Positions 42,186-50,902 of a stretch of 64,000 bases of DNA are shown here, piece by piece. The notes beneath the pieces are model-generated. The model was not told the DNA's origin. It did no database searches and saw only the letters and a list, made by a program, of their open reading frames with translations. The translations under genes were made by a program, and so were the position numbers. The stretch is from NCBI RefSeq assembly GCF_001514125.1, contig NZ_KQ948550.1:731105-795104 (forward strand), given 5' to 3'. The stretch comes from Streptomyces longwoodensis. GTDB lineage: Bacteria > Actinomycetota > Actinomycetes > Streptomycetales > Streptomycetaceae. Every line of letters starts with the position of its first letter. Position 1 is the stretch's first letter.

Positions 42186-44306
42186 GTGCGAGGTGGGCAG
42201 GGCGTGCTTGGAGGGCGGTGGCGGCGGGCCGTGTCCCAGATCGGGCGGAGCGCCGCGGTGTGGGGCGTCTCGACGGTCACGATGCTCGCGCTGGCCGGCA
42301 TCCTGCCGGACTTCCGGCTGCAGTCCCCCGACGGCGACAGCGCCACCACCATAGCCGTGACGGCCGCCGTCGCCGCCGGTGTCTTCGGTGTGCTGTCGGC
42401 GGTCGTCTGGCCGCTGCTCGTCCGGCTCCTGCTGCTGGTCCCGGCCCTCGTGCTGGGCCTGCTGGTGTTCTTCCTCAACGGCTCCCTCCTGCTGGTCGCC
42501 CTGCGCCTGAACCCCTCCGGGCAGAGCGAGGCGGCACCGGAGACCGCCGTGATCGTCGCCGCCGTCATGTCCGCCGTCGCCTCCGCGACCGGCGGTGCGC
42601 TGGTCGTGCGCGACGACGACGCCTACCGGCGCCGGCTGTACCGCCTCGCCGACCGCCGCCGGGGCACCACGCCGGCCTGTCCGCCCACCCACGGCACCCT
42701 GTTCCTCCAGCTCGACGGCGTCGGCCACGACGTGCTGCTCACGGCCGTCGGCAAGGGCCTGATGCCCACGATCGCCCGCTGGCTGGGCCACCCCGACGGG
42801 CCCGTGCGCCGGCAGCCCGCCGCCACGCACCGGCTCACGCCCTGGCGCACCGACTGGTCCAGCCAGACCGGCGCCAGCCAGCTCGGCATCCTGCACGGCT
42901 CCAACCACGACGTCCCCGCCTTCCGCTGGTACGAGAAGGACCGCGGCGAGGTGATGGTCTGCAACCGCCCGACCAGCGCCGCCGAACTCCAGCGCCGCGC
43001 CACGGCGCACACGGGCGACGGCGGACTGCTGACCGCCGACGGCGCCAGCCGCGGCAACCTCTTCGGCGGCGGCGCCGACGAGCAGGCCCTCGTGCTGTCC
43101 ATAGCGATCGGCCGCCGCGGCCGCGACACCCGCTCCCGGGCCGGCTACTTCGCCTACTTCTCCGACCCGGCCAACGCGGTGCGCACCGCGCTGTCCTTCG
43201 TCGCCGAGGTCGGCCGGGAGATCGTCCAGTCCACCCGGGCCCGCCTGGAGAAGCGCCGTCCGCGTGTGTCCCGGGCCGGCCTGTACCCGTTCGTGCGGGC
43301 CTTCGCGACCGTCGTCGAGCGGGACGTCGTGGTGGCCGCCGTCATGGGCGACATGCTGGCCGGCCGCACCGCCGTCTACGCCGACCTGGTCGCCTACGAC
43401 GAGGTCGCCCACCACTCCGGACCGCTCAGCCGGGACGCCGAGAAGGTCCTCGCCCGCCTCGACCGCTCGCTCGCCCTCGTCGAGAAGGTCGCCGAGCACG
43501 CCCCCCGGCCCTACCGCGTCGTCGTCCTGTCCGACCACGGGCAGAGCCCCGGCGAGACCTTCCGCTCCCGCTACGGCCTGACCCTCGCCGACCTGGTGCG
43601 GGCCGGCTGCGGACTGCCCGTGCCGCGCCGGGCCGAGCGCACCCGCAGCGGCACCGAGGCCCGCGCCGCCGTCCGTGCCGCCCTGCGCCGGTGGCCCGTC
43701 AAGGAGCGCGAGGAGCGCCACCGGCCCACCCGCCGCTCCGAGCCCGTCGTCCTGGCCTCCGGCAACCTCGGCCTGGTGTCCTTCCCGGACGTGCCGCACC
43801 GCATGAGCGAGGAGGAGATCGACGCCCGTCACCCCGCCCTGCTCACCACCCTTGCCCACCACCCCGGCATCGGCTTCCTGCTCGTGCGCAGCGAGGAGCA
43901 CGGCGGGCTGGTGCTCGGCGCGCACGGCGCGCGGATCCCGGTGGACGAACTGAAGGACGGACAGGGGCCCCTCGCGTCGTTCGGGGCGGGCGCCGCCGAC
44001 GCGGTGCGCCGCACGCACTCCTTCCCGCACACCGCCGACATCATGATCAACTCCTTCCACGACCCGGCCGACGGCGAGGTCCTGGCGTTCGAGGAGCAGA
44101 TCGGCTCCCACGGCGGCCTCGGCGGCGCCCAGGCCCGCCCCTTCCTGCTCTCCCCGCTGGCCCTGTCCGCGCCGGTGGCCGACGGGGAGGACCTGGCCGG
44201 GGCCGAGCAGGTGCACCACGTGCTGCGCCGCTGGCTGCGCGAGTCGAACGGGCCGGAGGTGCCGGTGGAGGCGGCGGAGACGGAACGGGAGGAACACGCG
44301 GCCTGA
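42186..44306 (+). CDS. Membrane-anchored alkaline-phosphatase-superfamily protein with phage-holin-like N-terminus
   Basis: About 706 residues from GTG 42186; the GTG at 42204, with GAGGTGGG upstream, is the alternative (700 residues). Residues 15-140 contain four hydrophobic segments (VWGVSTVTMLALAGILP; ATTIAVTAAVAAGVFGVLSAV; LLLLVPALVLGLLVFFL; ETAVIVAAVMSAVASATGG) like a mycobacterial 4-TM holin domain. The rest is a phosphatase/phosphodiesterase-like catalytic domain: LQLDGVGHDVLL, TDWSSQTGASQLGILHG, ADLVAYDEVAHHSGPLSR, VVVLSDHGQSPGETF and SHGGLGG, which includes the metal-binding Asp, Thr/Ser, His and Asp residues of the superfamily. Substrate unknown; probably the catalytic part faces outside or the cytosol depending on topology. 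Confidence 0.8.
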   Translation: MRGGQGVLGGRWRRAVSQIGRSAAVWGVSTVTMLALAGILPDFRLQSPDGDSATTIAVTAAVAAGVFGVLSAVVWPLLVRLLLLVPALVLGLLVFFLNGSLLLVALRLNPSGQSEAAPETAVIVAAVMSAVASATGGALVVRDDDAYRRRLYRLADRRRGTTPACPPTHGTLFLQLDGVGHDVLLTAVGKGLMPTIARWLGHPDGPVRRQPAATHRLTPWRTDWSSQTGASQLGILHGSNHDVPAFRWYEKDRGEVMVCNRPTSAAELQRRATAHTGDGGLLTADGASRGNLFGGGADEQALVLSIAIGRRGRDTRSRAGYFAYFSDPANAVRTALSFVAEVGREIVQSTRARLEKRRPRVSRAGLYPFVRAFATVVERDVVVAAVMGDMLAGRTAVYADLVAYDEVAHHSGPLSRDAEKVLARLDRSLALVEKVAEHAPRPYRVVVLSDHGQSPGETFRSRYGLTLADLVRAGCGLPVPRRAERTRSGTEARAAVRAALRRWPVKEREERHRPTRRSEPVVLASGNLGLVSFPDVPHRMSEEEIDARHPALLTTLAHHPGIGFLLVRSEEHGGLVLGAHGARIPVDELKDGQGPLASFGAGAADAVRRTHSFPHTADIMINSFHDPADGEVLAFEEQIGSHGGLGGAQARPFLLSPLALSAPVADGEDLAGAEQVHHVLRRWLRESNGPEVPVEAAETEREEHAA

Positions 44307-44572
44307 CCCGGGCTCCGCCCGCACCCTTCCGCAGGGACACGCTCCGGGTGCGGCGGGAGCACGCCTACCTGGTCCCGCAGGGCCGCCTGTTGCCCTTCAC
44401 CCCGCGGGGGCCGGTGTTCCGGGTCCGGTGAGGCGGACGGCGCGGCCACCGGGCCGTTGGCCCGCTGTTCGCCGTACCGGGGCCCGGATGTGATCGGATG
44501 GGGTACGGGTCCCCGACGACGGGACCCGGAGATCGACCGACGACCGACGATCCAGGGAAAGAAGGAAGAATC

Positions 44573-45001
44573 GTGGCTACCACGCGCTCCGCACACACCG
44601 TCTGGGAAGGCGACCTGCTCGAGGGCAACGGCGTCGTCACCTTCGACTCCTCCGGCGCCATCGGCGAGCAGCCGGTCACCTGGGCCTCCCGCGCCCAGGA
44701 CGCGGACGGGAAGACCAGCCCCGAGGAGCTGATCGCGGCCGCCCACTCCAGCTGCTTCTCCATGGCCTTCTCCAACATGCTCGCCAAGGCCGGCACCCCG
44801 CCCACCCGGCTGGTCACCTCCGCCGACGTGACGTTCCAGCCGGGCGAGGGCATCACCGGCATCCACCTCACCGTCGAGGGCACGGTCCCCGGCATCGACG
44901 GCGACACCTTCGCCTCCGTCGCCGAGGAGGCCAAGACGGGCTGCCCGGTCAGCCAGGCCCTGAAGGCCGTGCCGATCACCCTGTCGGCGAAGCTGGCCTG
45001 A
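44573..45001 (+). CDS. OsmC/Ohr family organic hydroperoxide reductase
   Basis: 142 residues; AAGAAGGAAG precedes GTG 44573. The two catalytic cysteines are present: Cys61 in AAAHSSCFSMAFS and Cys124 in KTGCPVSQAL, which reduce organic hydroperoxides with dithiol help. The rest is a typical OsmC beta-alpha fold (TSPEELIAAAHS). Oxidative or osmotic stress protection. The hairpin 45008-45043 separates it from the convergent hydrolase. Confidence 0.9.
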   Translation: MATTRSAHTVWEGDLLEGNGVVTFDSSGAIGEQPVTWASRAQDADGKTSPEELIAAAHSSCFSMAFSNMLAKAGTPPTRLVTSADVTFQPGEGITGIHLTVEGTVPGIDGDTFASVAEEAKTGCPVSQALKAVPITLSAKLA

Positions 45002-45007
45002 ACCGCG

Positions 45008-45043
45008 CCGCGGCGGGCCGTCCCCCGGGGCGGCCCGCCGCGG
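45008..45043. terminator. Perfect 13-bp hairpin after osmC-like gene
   Basis: CCGCGGCGGGCCG (45008-45020), ten-base loop, CGGCCCGCCGCGG (45031-45043). It lies between convergent genes and suits termination on both strands. Confidence 0.85.
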
Positions 45044-45051
45044 GGGACGGC

Positions 45052-46263
45052 CTAGCGCGGCGTCGCGCTGCCGGACCGATCGGGCCGCGGGGCGTGCTGC
45101 CCGGCGAACGGCCCCTCCGCGAAGACCCGTTCGGCGAAGCGCTCGCCGATGCGGCGGTGGGTCTCGGCGTCCGGGTGCAGGTCGTCCGGCAGCGGCAGCT
45201 CGGCGGCGTCGGCCTCGCCGTACAGCTCGAGCCCGTCGAGGTAGTGCAGGTGCGGGTCCTCGGCCGACCGCTCCGCCACGATCCGGGACAGCTCCTCCCG
45301 TACGACGGTCAGCGTCAGCTTCCCGGCGGCGCGCTCGGCCGGGTCCCCGGTGGCCCGGAACCGCAGGCGCCCCTCGGCCAGCGCGGAGAAGTCGTACGCG
45401 GTGGGGCCCGGGGTGTCCTCGTGGATCGGGCACAGCAACGGCGAGACCACCAGCAGCGGGGTGTCCGGGTGACCGTCGCGCAGGGTGTCGAGGAAGCCGT
45501 GCACGGCGGGGCCGAAGGCGCGCAGCCGCATCAGGTCGGTGTTGACCACGTTGATGCCGAGCTTGACGCTGATCAGGTCGGCCGGGGTGTCGCGCATCGC
45601 CCGTGCGGTGAACGGGTCCAGCAGGGCACTGCCGGCGAGCCCCAGGTTGATCAGCTCCACGCCGCCGAGCCGGGCGGCCAGCGCGGGCCAGGTGGTGCTG
45701 GGGCTCGCCGCGTCGGAGCCGTGGCTGATGGAGCTGCCGTGGTGCAGCCACACCGGGCGCCCGTCGGCGGGCGCGGGCTCGACGGGGGCGTCGGTGCGCA
45801 GCGCGAGCAGCCGGGTCATCTCGTTGTGCGGCAGCCAGAGTTCCACCGTCTTGTCCTCGGCGGGCAGGCCCGTGAAGCGGGCGGTGCCGACGGGGCCGCG
45901 GCGGTACGCGGTGGCGCCGCTGGTCAGGTCCACGGTCAGGGTGTCGCCGCCGGCCACCGTGGCCCGCCCGGCGGGCCGGCCGTCGACCAGCAGGTCGTAG
46001 ACGCCGTCGGGGCGGGCCGGCGCGCCGTCATAGGCGCGCTTGACGGGCAGGGTGTCCAGCTCCACCGCGGTGGCCCGGGTGCGGAACACCAGCCGTACGC
46101 CGGAGGGCTGTTCCTCGGCCAGGCCGAGCTGGGGGTCCGCGGCCTGCGCACGGGCCCGGGCGGGCAGCCGGTGGGGCAGCAGACCGTCCTCGGTGTGCTC
46201 CAGGTCGAGGGCGCCGCGCAGCAGGTCGGCGGTGAGGGGAGTGGTGATCCAGTCGGTGGGCAT
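45052..46263 (-). CDS. SGNH/GDSL-type hydrolase with N-terminal beta domain
   Basis: 403 residues. The first 150 form a beta-sandwich (GVRLVFRTRATAVELDTLPVKR, TGLPAEDKTVELWLPHNEM) like the CE2-type esterases' jelly-roll. The catalytic domain begins at HHGSSISHGSDA (Ser near 177-180), then LINLGLAGSALLDPF, GINVVN and the catalytic Asp-His pair in LPDDLHPDAETHRR. Such enzymes deacylate carbohydrates or lipids. There is no signal peptide, so it is cytoplasmic. It lies 68 bp after a TetR gene on the same strand, implying co-transcription. Confidence 0.85.
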   Translation of the reverse strand: MPTDWITTPLTADLLRGALDLEHTEDGLLPHRLPARARAQAADPQLGLAEEQPSGVRLVFRTRATAVELDTLPVKRAYDGAPARPDGVYDLLVDGRPAGRATVAGGDTLTVDLTSGATAYRRGPVGTARFTGLPAEDKTVELWLPHNEMTRLLALRTDAPVEPAPADGRPVWLHHGSSISHGSDAASPSTTWPALAARLGGVELINLGLAGSALLDPFTARAMRDTPADLISVKLGINVVNTDLMRLRAFGPAVHGFLDTLRDGHPDTPLLVVSPLLCPIHEDTPGPTAYDFSALAEGRLRFRATGDPAERAAGKLTLTVVREELSRIVAERSAEDPHLHYLDGLELYGEADAAELPLPDDLHPDAETHRRIGERFAERVFAEGPFAGQHAPRPDRSGSATPR

Positions 46264-46331
46264 GTCGATTCGATCCGTTGACGAGGGGGCTCACGGGGGA
46301 AGGCCCTCGGGTGAGTGGGGCGTGGGGTGGG

Positions 46332-46910
46332 CTAGGGGGCGGTGGGCGCGGGCCAGTTACGCAGCAGCGCGTCGAGCGCGTCCAGGACGCGGGTCCAGGA
46401 CTGCTGGCTGTCGGGTGCGCTGTGGCTGAAGCCGCCGGCCAGTTCCAGGCTGACGTAGCCGTGGAAGACGCTGCCCAGCAGCCGGACCGCGTGGGTCTGG
46501 TCCGGCTCGGTCAGGGCGTAGCCGCGCAGCAGCGCGCGGGTCATCTGGGCGTGCCGCACGCCCGCGCTCGCGGCGGCGGTCTCCGGGTCGAGCCGCAGCT
46601 GGGCCGCCGCGTACCGGCCGGGGTGCTCCCGGGCGTAGTCCCGGTAGACGTTGGCCAGCGCGGTCAGGGCGTCCTTGCCGGCCCGCCCGGCGAGCGCGTC
46701 GGCGGCGCGGTCGGCGAGTTCCTCCAGGGCGAGCAGGGCGATCCGGGTGCGCAGGTCCTGGGAGCTGCGCACGTGCGCGTACAGGCTCGCCGCCTTGACG
46801 TCGAACCGCCGCGCGAGCGCGGACACGGTGACCTGGTCGAAGCCGACCTCGTCCGCGAGCTCCGCGCCCGCCCGGGCGAGCCGCTCCGGGGTGAGTCCGA
46901 CGCGCGCCAT
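46332..46910 (-). CDS. TetR/AcrR family transcriptional regulator (WHG-type C-terminus)
   Basis: 192 residues. Helix-turn-helix at about 29-48 (VSALARRFDVKAASLYAHV), then a helical ligand-binding domain like TetR_C_33 (YRDYAREHPGRYAAAQLRL, VRLLGSVFHGYVSLELAGGF). It probably represses its own operon, which also contains the SGNH esterase, through the palindromes at 46938-46979. The ligand could be an ester or the hydrolysis product. ATG 46910 follows GGGAGAGGAACCCC. Confidence 0.86.
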   Translation of the reverse strand: MARVGLTPERLARAGAELADEVGFDQVTVSALARRFDVKAASLYAHVRSSQDLRTRIALLALEELADRAADALAGRAGKDALTALANVYRDYAREHPGRYAAAQLRLDPETAAASAGVRHAQMTRALLRGYALTEPDQTHAVRLLGSVFHGYVSLELAGGFSHSAPDSQQSWTRVLDALDALLRNWPAPTAP

Positions 46911-46937
46911 GGGGTTCCTCTCCCGCTACCTGCCTGC

Positions 46938-46979
46938 TTGCCTATAGGTAGTGTGCATCTTCCTACAGGCTATAGGCAA
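46938..46979. promoter_or_regulatory. Probable TetR operator: two CTATAG palindromes as a larger inverted repeat
   Basis: TTGCCTATAG (46938-46947) and CTATAGGCAA (46970-46979) are perfect 10-bp inverted arms, 22 bp apart. CCTATAGG at 46941-46948 is itself an 8-bp palindrome. The site lies 28 bp before the TetR start and overlaps likely -35/-10 elements on the minus strand. Confidence 0.8.
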
Positions 46980-47011
46980 ATATTTGAGAGGCGTAGGCCA
47001 CGGGGATGCTG

Positions 47012-47506
47012 TCAGTGTGGTCCCTCGGTGCATGCGGTCGGCAGGGTGGCGCACACCGCGGCCAGGACGGACGCGTACGGTGTGCCGGCCTCGGTCAGCC
47101 GGGTGCGGAGCCGGTGCACCCCGTCGCGGTACTCGGTCAGCAGGCCCGTGTCGCCGGTGCGGGCGGTGAACTCCAGCACCGCGGGCAGGTAGTCCGGCAC
47201 TTCCCCGCCGCTGCACTCCAAGCCGTACGCCCGGTAGGCCTCCGCGCAGCGCACCCGCGACGTCCCGCGCCGCTGGGTGTCGCCGTCCTGCCACCGGCTC
47301 AGGTACAGGCCGTACCGGTTCCCGGCGTCGAAGACCTCCGTGTAGTGCGCAGCCAGCTCCCGCAGCGGGGTCACGGCCGCGTGGTCGGTGAACTGGCGCA
47401 GCTGGGGCGCCGCTTCGCGCACCAGGGGGAGCCGTGCGTGCAGGTCGTCGTCCGGGTAGGTCAGACACAGCGCGGCGGCCTGGTACAGCACCTGGTCCGA
47501 GGGCAT
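47012..47506 (-). CDS. narJ: NarJ-like nitrate reductase molybdenum-cofactor assembly chaperone (orphan)
   Basis: 164 residues from ATG 47506 (GTG 47509 is the next codon upstream); AAGGAG precedes. Matches NarJ: YQAAALCLTYPDDDLHARLPLVREAA, ELAAHYTEVFDAGNRYGLYLSRW, and DYLPAVLEFTA. NarJ binds apo-NarG and is normally encoded in narGHJI. Here no narG, narH or narI is adjacent: the flanks are a TetR operator and a methyltransferase. It may serve a nitrate reductase elsewhere or be a remnant. Confidence 0.8.
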   Translation of the reverse strand: MPSDQVLYQAAALCLTYPDDDLHARLPLVREAAPQLRQFTDHAAVTPLRELAAHYTEVFDAGNRYGLYLSRWQDGDTQRRGTSRVRCAEAYRAYGLECSGGEVPDYLPAVLEFTARTGDTGLLTEYRDGVHRLRTRLTEAGTPYASVLAAVCATLPTACTEGPH

Positions 47507-47630
47507 CACGGCTCCTTGCTGTCGGCGGGCACCCGCGCCCCCTCACTCACCCCCCTGCCCAGCCAACCTAGGGGCGGGCGCGGGAGCACACCCGTTCACA
47601 GCACCCGTACGGGTACCCGGCAGGGACGCG

Positions 47631-48446
47631 TCAGGGCTTGCGCGCCACGCCCGCGTACACGGGCACGATGCCCTCCGCCTGGATCGCGACGTCCACCGGC
47701 TCCGGGCGCCAGCCCGACACCGGGATCACCCCCGGGCCGAGCAGTTCCAGACCCGCGAAGAACCGGGAGAACTCGCTCAGGGAGCGCGGGTGGAACGGGG
47801 TCCCGGACCGGCGGAAGCTGTCCGCGGCCTTCTCGATGGCCTCCGGGCTCAGATCGGGGGTGACCTGGGAAAGGATCAGGTAGCTGCCGGGGGCGAGCGC
47901 GTCCACGTAGCGGGCGAGCAGCCCGTACACGTCGTCCCCCTCCGGGTCGTCCCCCAGGTAGTGGGTCAGGGCCACCAGGGACAGCGCGACCGGACGGTCC
48001 AGGTCCAGCGCGTCGGCGGCCCGCGACAGCAGCGTGTCGACGTCCCGGACGTCGGCGTGCACGTACTGGGTGGACCCCTCCGGGGTGCCCCGCAGCAGGG
48101 CCTCGGCGTGGCGCAGCACGATCGGGTCGTTGTCCGCGTACACGACCGTCGCCTCGGGCGTCACGGACTGGGCCACCTGGTGCAGGTTCGGCTCGGTGGG
48201 GATGCCCGTGCCGATGTCGAGGAACTGGCGGATCCCGGCCTCAGCGACGGTGCGCACCGCGCGCTGCATGAAGCGCCGGTTGGCGCGCGCCCCGCGCAGC
48301 ACCGTGCCGTCGACGGCGAGGATGCGGCGGGCCAGCTCCTCGTCCACGGGGTAGTTGTCCTTGCCGCCGAGCCACCAGTCGTACACCCGGGCCGGGTGCG
48401 GTCGGCTGGTGTCGACGGCCGGCTGCGCGGCGTCGGTTCCGGACAT
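47631..48446 (-). CDS. DUF574/SAM-dependent methyltransferase
   Basis: 271 residues. The family starts with HPARVYDWWLGGKDNYPVD, then FLDIGTGIPTEPNLHQVAQ (SAM loop), VVYADNDPIVLRHAEALL and VALTHYLGDDP. This actinobacterial 'S-adenosyl methyltransferase' family is very common next to DUF5753 HTH regulators, with unclear targets. Its start lies 88 bp from the end of the HTH gene on the same strand, supporting an operon. Confidence 0.87.
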   Translation of the reverse strand: MSGTDAAQPAVDTSRPHPARVYDWWLGGKDNYPVDEELARRILAVDGTVLRGARANRRFMQRAVRTVAEAGIRQFLDIGTGIPTEPNLHQVAQSVTPEATVVYADNDPIVLRHAEALLRGTPEGSTQYVHADVRDVDTLLSRAADALDLDRPVALSLVALTHYLGDDPEGDDVYGLLARYVDALAPGSYLILSQVTPDLSPEAIEKAADSFRRSGTPFHPRSLSEFSRFFAGLELLGPGVIPVSGWRPEPVDVAIQAEGIVPVYAGVARKP

Positions 48447-48534
48447 GTGCGGTTCACTCCCTGGGGTCGGCCGGACCGGCCCGGTCGGCTGGTCCGGCGG
48501 GGTCGGCCGGCGTCGGGTGGTTGCCGGGGCGGTG

Positions 48535-49398
48535 TCAGAAGTTCGCGCGGACCTTGCGCAGCACGTCCTTGGTGCGCTGCGCCGACGCGGCGTGGGTGGT
48601 CATGTGGTCGAGGACCTCCAGGTGCGCGGAGACCTCCTTGCGCGAGTCCAGGTACAGCGCGCCCGTCAGGTACTCGGTCACCACCATGTCGGGCAGTTCG
48701 GGCTCGGCGAAGCGGAACAGGGAGAACGGCGCGGACGTCCCCGGATGCGGTCCGTCGTCGAACTCGGCGATCTGCAGCGTGATCCGGTCCCGCTCGGTGA
48801 ACTCCAGCAGCCGGTCCAGCTGGTCGCGCATCACCGTGGGGTCGATGCTCACCGGGCGGCGCAGCACCGTCTCGTCCATCACCACCCACAGGTGCGGCGG
48901 GGAGGGCCCGTCCAGCAGCCGCTGGCGCTCCATGCGCAGCGTCACGTGCCGTTCGATGGCCTCGGGGGAGGTCTGCCCGATCGTCCCCGCCTCCAGGACG
49001 GCCCGCGCGTACGCCGGGGTCTGCAGCAGCCCGGGCACGAAGTGCGGCTCGTAGGAGCGGATCAGCCGGGCCGCGCCCTCCAGGCTCACGTACAGGCTGA
49101 ACCAGTCCGGCAGCACGTCGTGGAAGCGCTGCCACCAGCCCGGCCGGTTGGCCTCCTCGACGAGCTCCACGAAGGTGGCGACCTCGTCCTCGGACACGCC
49201 GTACGTCTCCAGCAGCACCTGCACGTACGGGACCTTCAGCGCGACGTCGGCCGTCTCCATGCGGCGCACCGTCGCGGGCGCCACGCGCAGCGCCGCCGCC
49301 GCTTCCTCGCGGCCCAGGCCGGCCGCCTCGCGCAACTCCTGGAGTCGCCTGCCCAGGACCACCTGACCCACGGTGGGTGCGGGCCGCCGTTCACTCAC
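48535..49398 (-). CDS. XRE-type HTH regulator with DUF5753 ligand domain
   Basis: 287 residues. N-terminal helix-turn-helix at about 14-60 (LGRRLQELREAAGLGREEAAAALRVAPATVRRMET), followed by DUF5753 (YEPHFVPGLLQTPAYARAVLEAG, LWVVMDETVLRR, FTERDRITLQIAEFDD). Typical of Streptomyces developmental or metabolic regulators related to WhiJ-type systems. The start ATG 49398 leaves only 110 bp before the next gene, which ends in that gap. Confidence 0.87.
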   Translation of the reverse strand: MSERRPAPTVGQVVLGRRLQELREAAGLGREEAAAALRVAPATVRRMETADVALKVPYVQVLLETYGVSEDEVATFVELVEEANRPGWWQRFHDVLPDWFSLYVSLEGAARLIRSYEPHFVPGLLQTPAYARAVLEAGTIGQTSPEAIERHVTLRMERQRLLDGPSPPHLWVVMDETVLRRPVSIDPTVMRDQLDRLLEFTERDRITLQIAEFDDGPHPGTSAPFSLFRFAEPELPDMVVTEYLTGALYLDSRKEVSAHLEVLDHMTTHAASAQRTKDVLRKVRANF

Positions 49399-49507
49399 GC
49401 CACGTCTCCCCTACGTGTCGAGACACGCGAGCAGTGTGTCATGTTCCCCTGGCAGTCTCACAGGGCCGCAGGACGGCCGCCGGAACGCGTCGTTCTCTGA
49501 CATGACG

Positions 49508-50401
49508 TCAGATCCCGAGCGAGTGCAGGTACTTCACCGTGGCCGGGTCGGCCGGCAGGAACGTCTCGATGGCCAGCTCGGCGACGGTGACGTCCATGGG
49601 TGTGTTGAACGTGGAGATCGACGACACGAACGACAGCGTCCGGCCGCCGTGCTCGATCACCATCGGCAGCGCGAAGTACGCGACCGGCTCGTCCGGTTCC
49701 TCGCCCGGCCGGGGCTCCGGCACCGGGTAGGCCGCCACCTCCTCGTACAGCGCCCGCAGTTCGGGGGAGCGGTGCAGCGCGATCTGCCGCTCCATCTGGT
49801 GCAGCAGGTGCCCGCGCCAGGCCCGCAGGTTGCGGATGCGCGGCGCGAGGCCCTCGGGGTGCAGCGTCAGGCGCATCGCGTTGAGCGGGGGCCGCAGCAG
49901 GGACTCGGGCACGCCCTCCAGCAGCAGGGTGATGCCCCGGTTGGCGGCCTGCACGTCGTACAGCCGGTCGACGACCAGCGCCGGGTACGGCTCGTAGCCC
50001 CGGATCAGCCGCTCCATGCCCTCGCGCAGCGCGTCCAGCGCCGGGTCGTCCAGGGGGGTCTGCGGGTAGTGCGGGGCGTAACCCGCCGCCAGCAGCAGGG
50101 CGTTGCGCTCGCGGACCGGCACGTCCAGGTGCTCGGCCAGCCGCAGCACCATCTCCTCGCTGGGCCGGGAGCGGCCGGTCTCCACGAAGCTGATGTGCCG
50201 GGCCGACGAGTCCGCCCGCAGCGCCAACTCCAGCTGGCTGAGCCGCCGCCGCTCCCGCCAGGCCCGCAGCAGCGGGCCCACGCCCTGCTCGGCCGGGGCC
50301 GGCCCGGGCGGGGCGGCGAGCGCGGGGACACGGGCGGCGGAGCGGGCGGAGCCGGGGGCCGGGGTGCCGGGGGCGGTCGAGCCGGTCGCGACGGTGGTCA
50401 T
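49508..50401 (-). CDS. XRE-family HTH regulator with MmyB-like ligand-binding domain
   Basis: 297 residues. Helix-turn-helix at about 45-95 (WRERRRLSQLELALRADSSARHISFVETGRSRPSEEMVLRLA), then the MmyB-like domain (YEPYPALVVDRLYDVQAANRGITLLLEG, LNAMRLTLHPEGLAPRIRN). These bind small molecules, perhaps fatty-acid derivatives. The N-terminal 25 residues are Ala/Pro rich. It is divergent from the pterin-carbinolamine-dehydratase gene, so one may regulate the other. Confidence 0.87.
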   Translation of the reverse strand: MTTVATGSTAPGTPAPGSARSAARVPALAAPPGPAPAEQGVGPLLRAWRERRRLSQLELALRADSSARHISFVETGRSRPSEEMVLRLAEHLDVPVRERNALLLAAGYAPHYPQTPLDDPALDALREGMERLIRGYEPYPALVVDRLYDVQAANRGITLLLEGVPESLLRPPLNAMRLTLHPEGLAPRIRNLRAWRGHLLHQMERQIALHRSPELRALYEEVAAYPVPEPRPGEEPDEPVAYFALPMVIEHGGRTLSFVSSISTFNTPMDVTVAELAIETFLPADPATVKYLHSLGI

Positions 50402-50560
50402 GGGGACGACGGTAGTCCGTGGCCCGCGCCGGTGCGGCCCGCCGCACCTGCGCAGCTCCCCTCGACTCCGCCCGACTGGGCTCCCGGAACGACCAGGTCC
50501 GTGGCGTCCCGCCTGTGGCACGCTGGGACGGTACGCGACACCCGGGAAGGGAGCCTGTCC

Positions 50561-50866
50561 ATGGCCGTCGAACCGCTGTCCGAGAAGGAGACCGAGGACC
50601 GGCTCGCCGAGCTGCCCGGCTGGTCCGTCGACGGCGGCCGGCTCACCCGCACGTACCGCCTCGGCTCCCACTTCGCCGCCACGGCCCTGGTCGTCCACGT
50701 CGCGCAGGTGCAGGACGCACTCGACCACCACTCCGACCTGACCCTCGGCTACGACACCGTGACCCTCGCCGTGCACACCCACAGCGCCGGGGGCGCCCTG
50801 ACGGAACGGGACTTCGAGCTGGCCCGCCGGGTCGCCGCCCTGGCCCCCGGCCACGGCGCGGAGTGA
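50561..50866 (+). CDS. Pterin-4-alpha-carbinolamine dehydratase
   Basis: 101 residues. The PCD signature is present: LTRTYRLGSHFAATALVVHV with DHHSDLTLGYDTVTLAVHTH, and ERDFELARRV. The enzyme dehydrates 4a-hydroxytetrahydrobiopterin after aromatic hydroxylation and can act as a small dimerisation cofactor. ATG 50561 follows GGGAAGGGAG. Confidence 0.88.
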   Translation: MAVEPLSEKETEDRLAELPGWSVDGGRLTRTYRLGSHFAATALVVHVAQVQDALDHHSDLTLGYDTVTLAVHTHSAGGALTERDFELARRVAALAPGHGAE

Positions 50867-50902
50867 CCCGGCGGACCGGCGCCGGACGGGGGGAGAGCCA
50901 GA

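Noticed and set aside
44307-44572. Small plus-strand peptide ending FTPRGPVFRVR before the OsmC gene
   Set aside because: Start codon lacks a ribosome site; probably non-coding leader.
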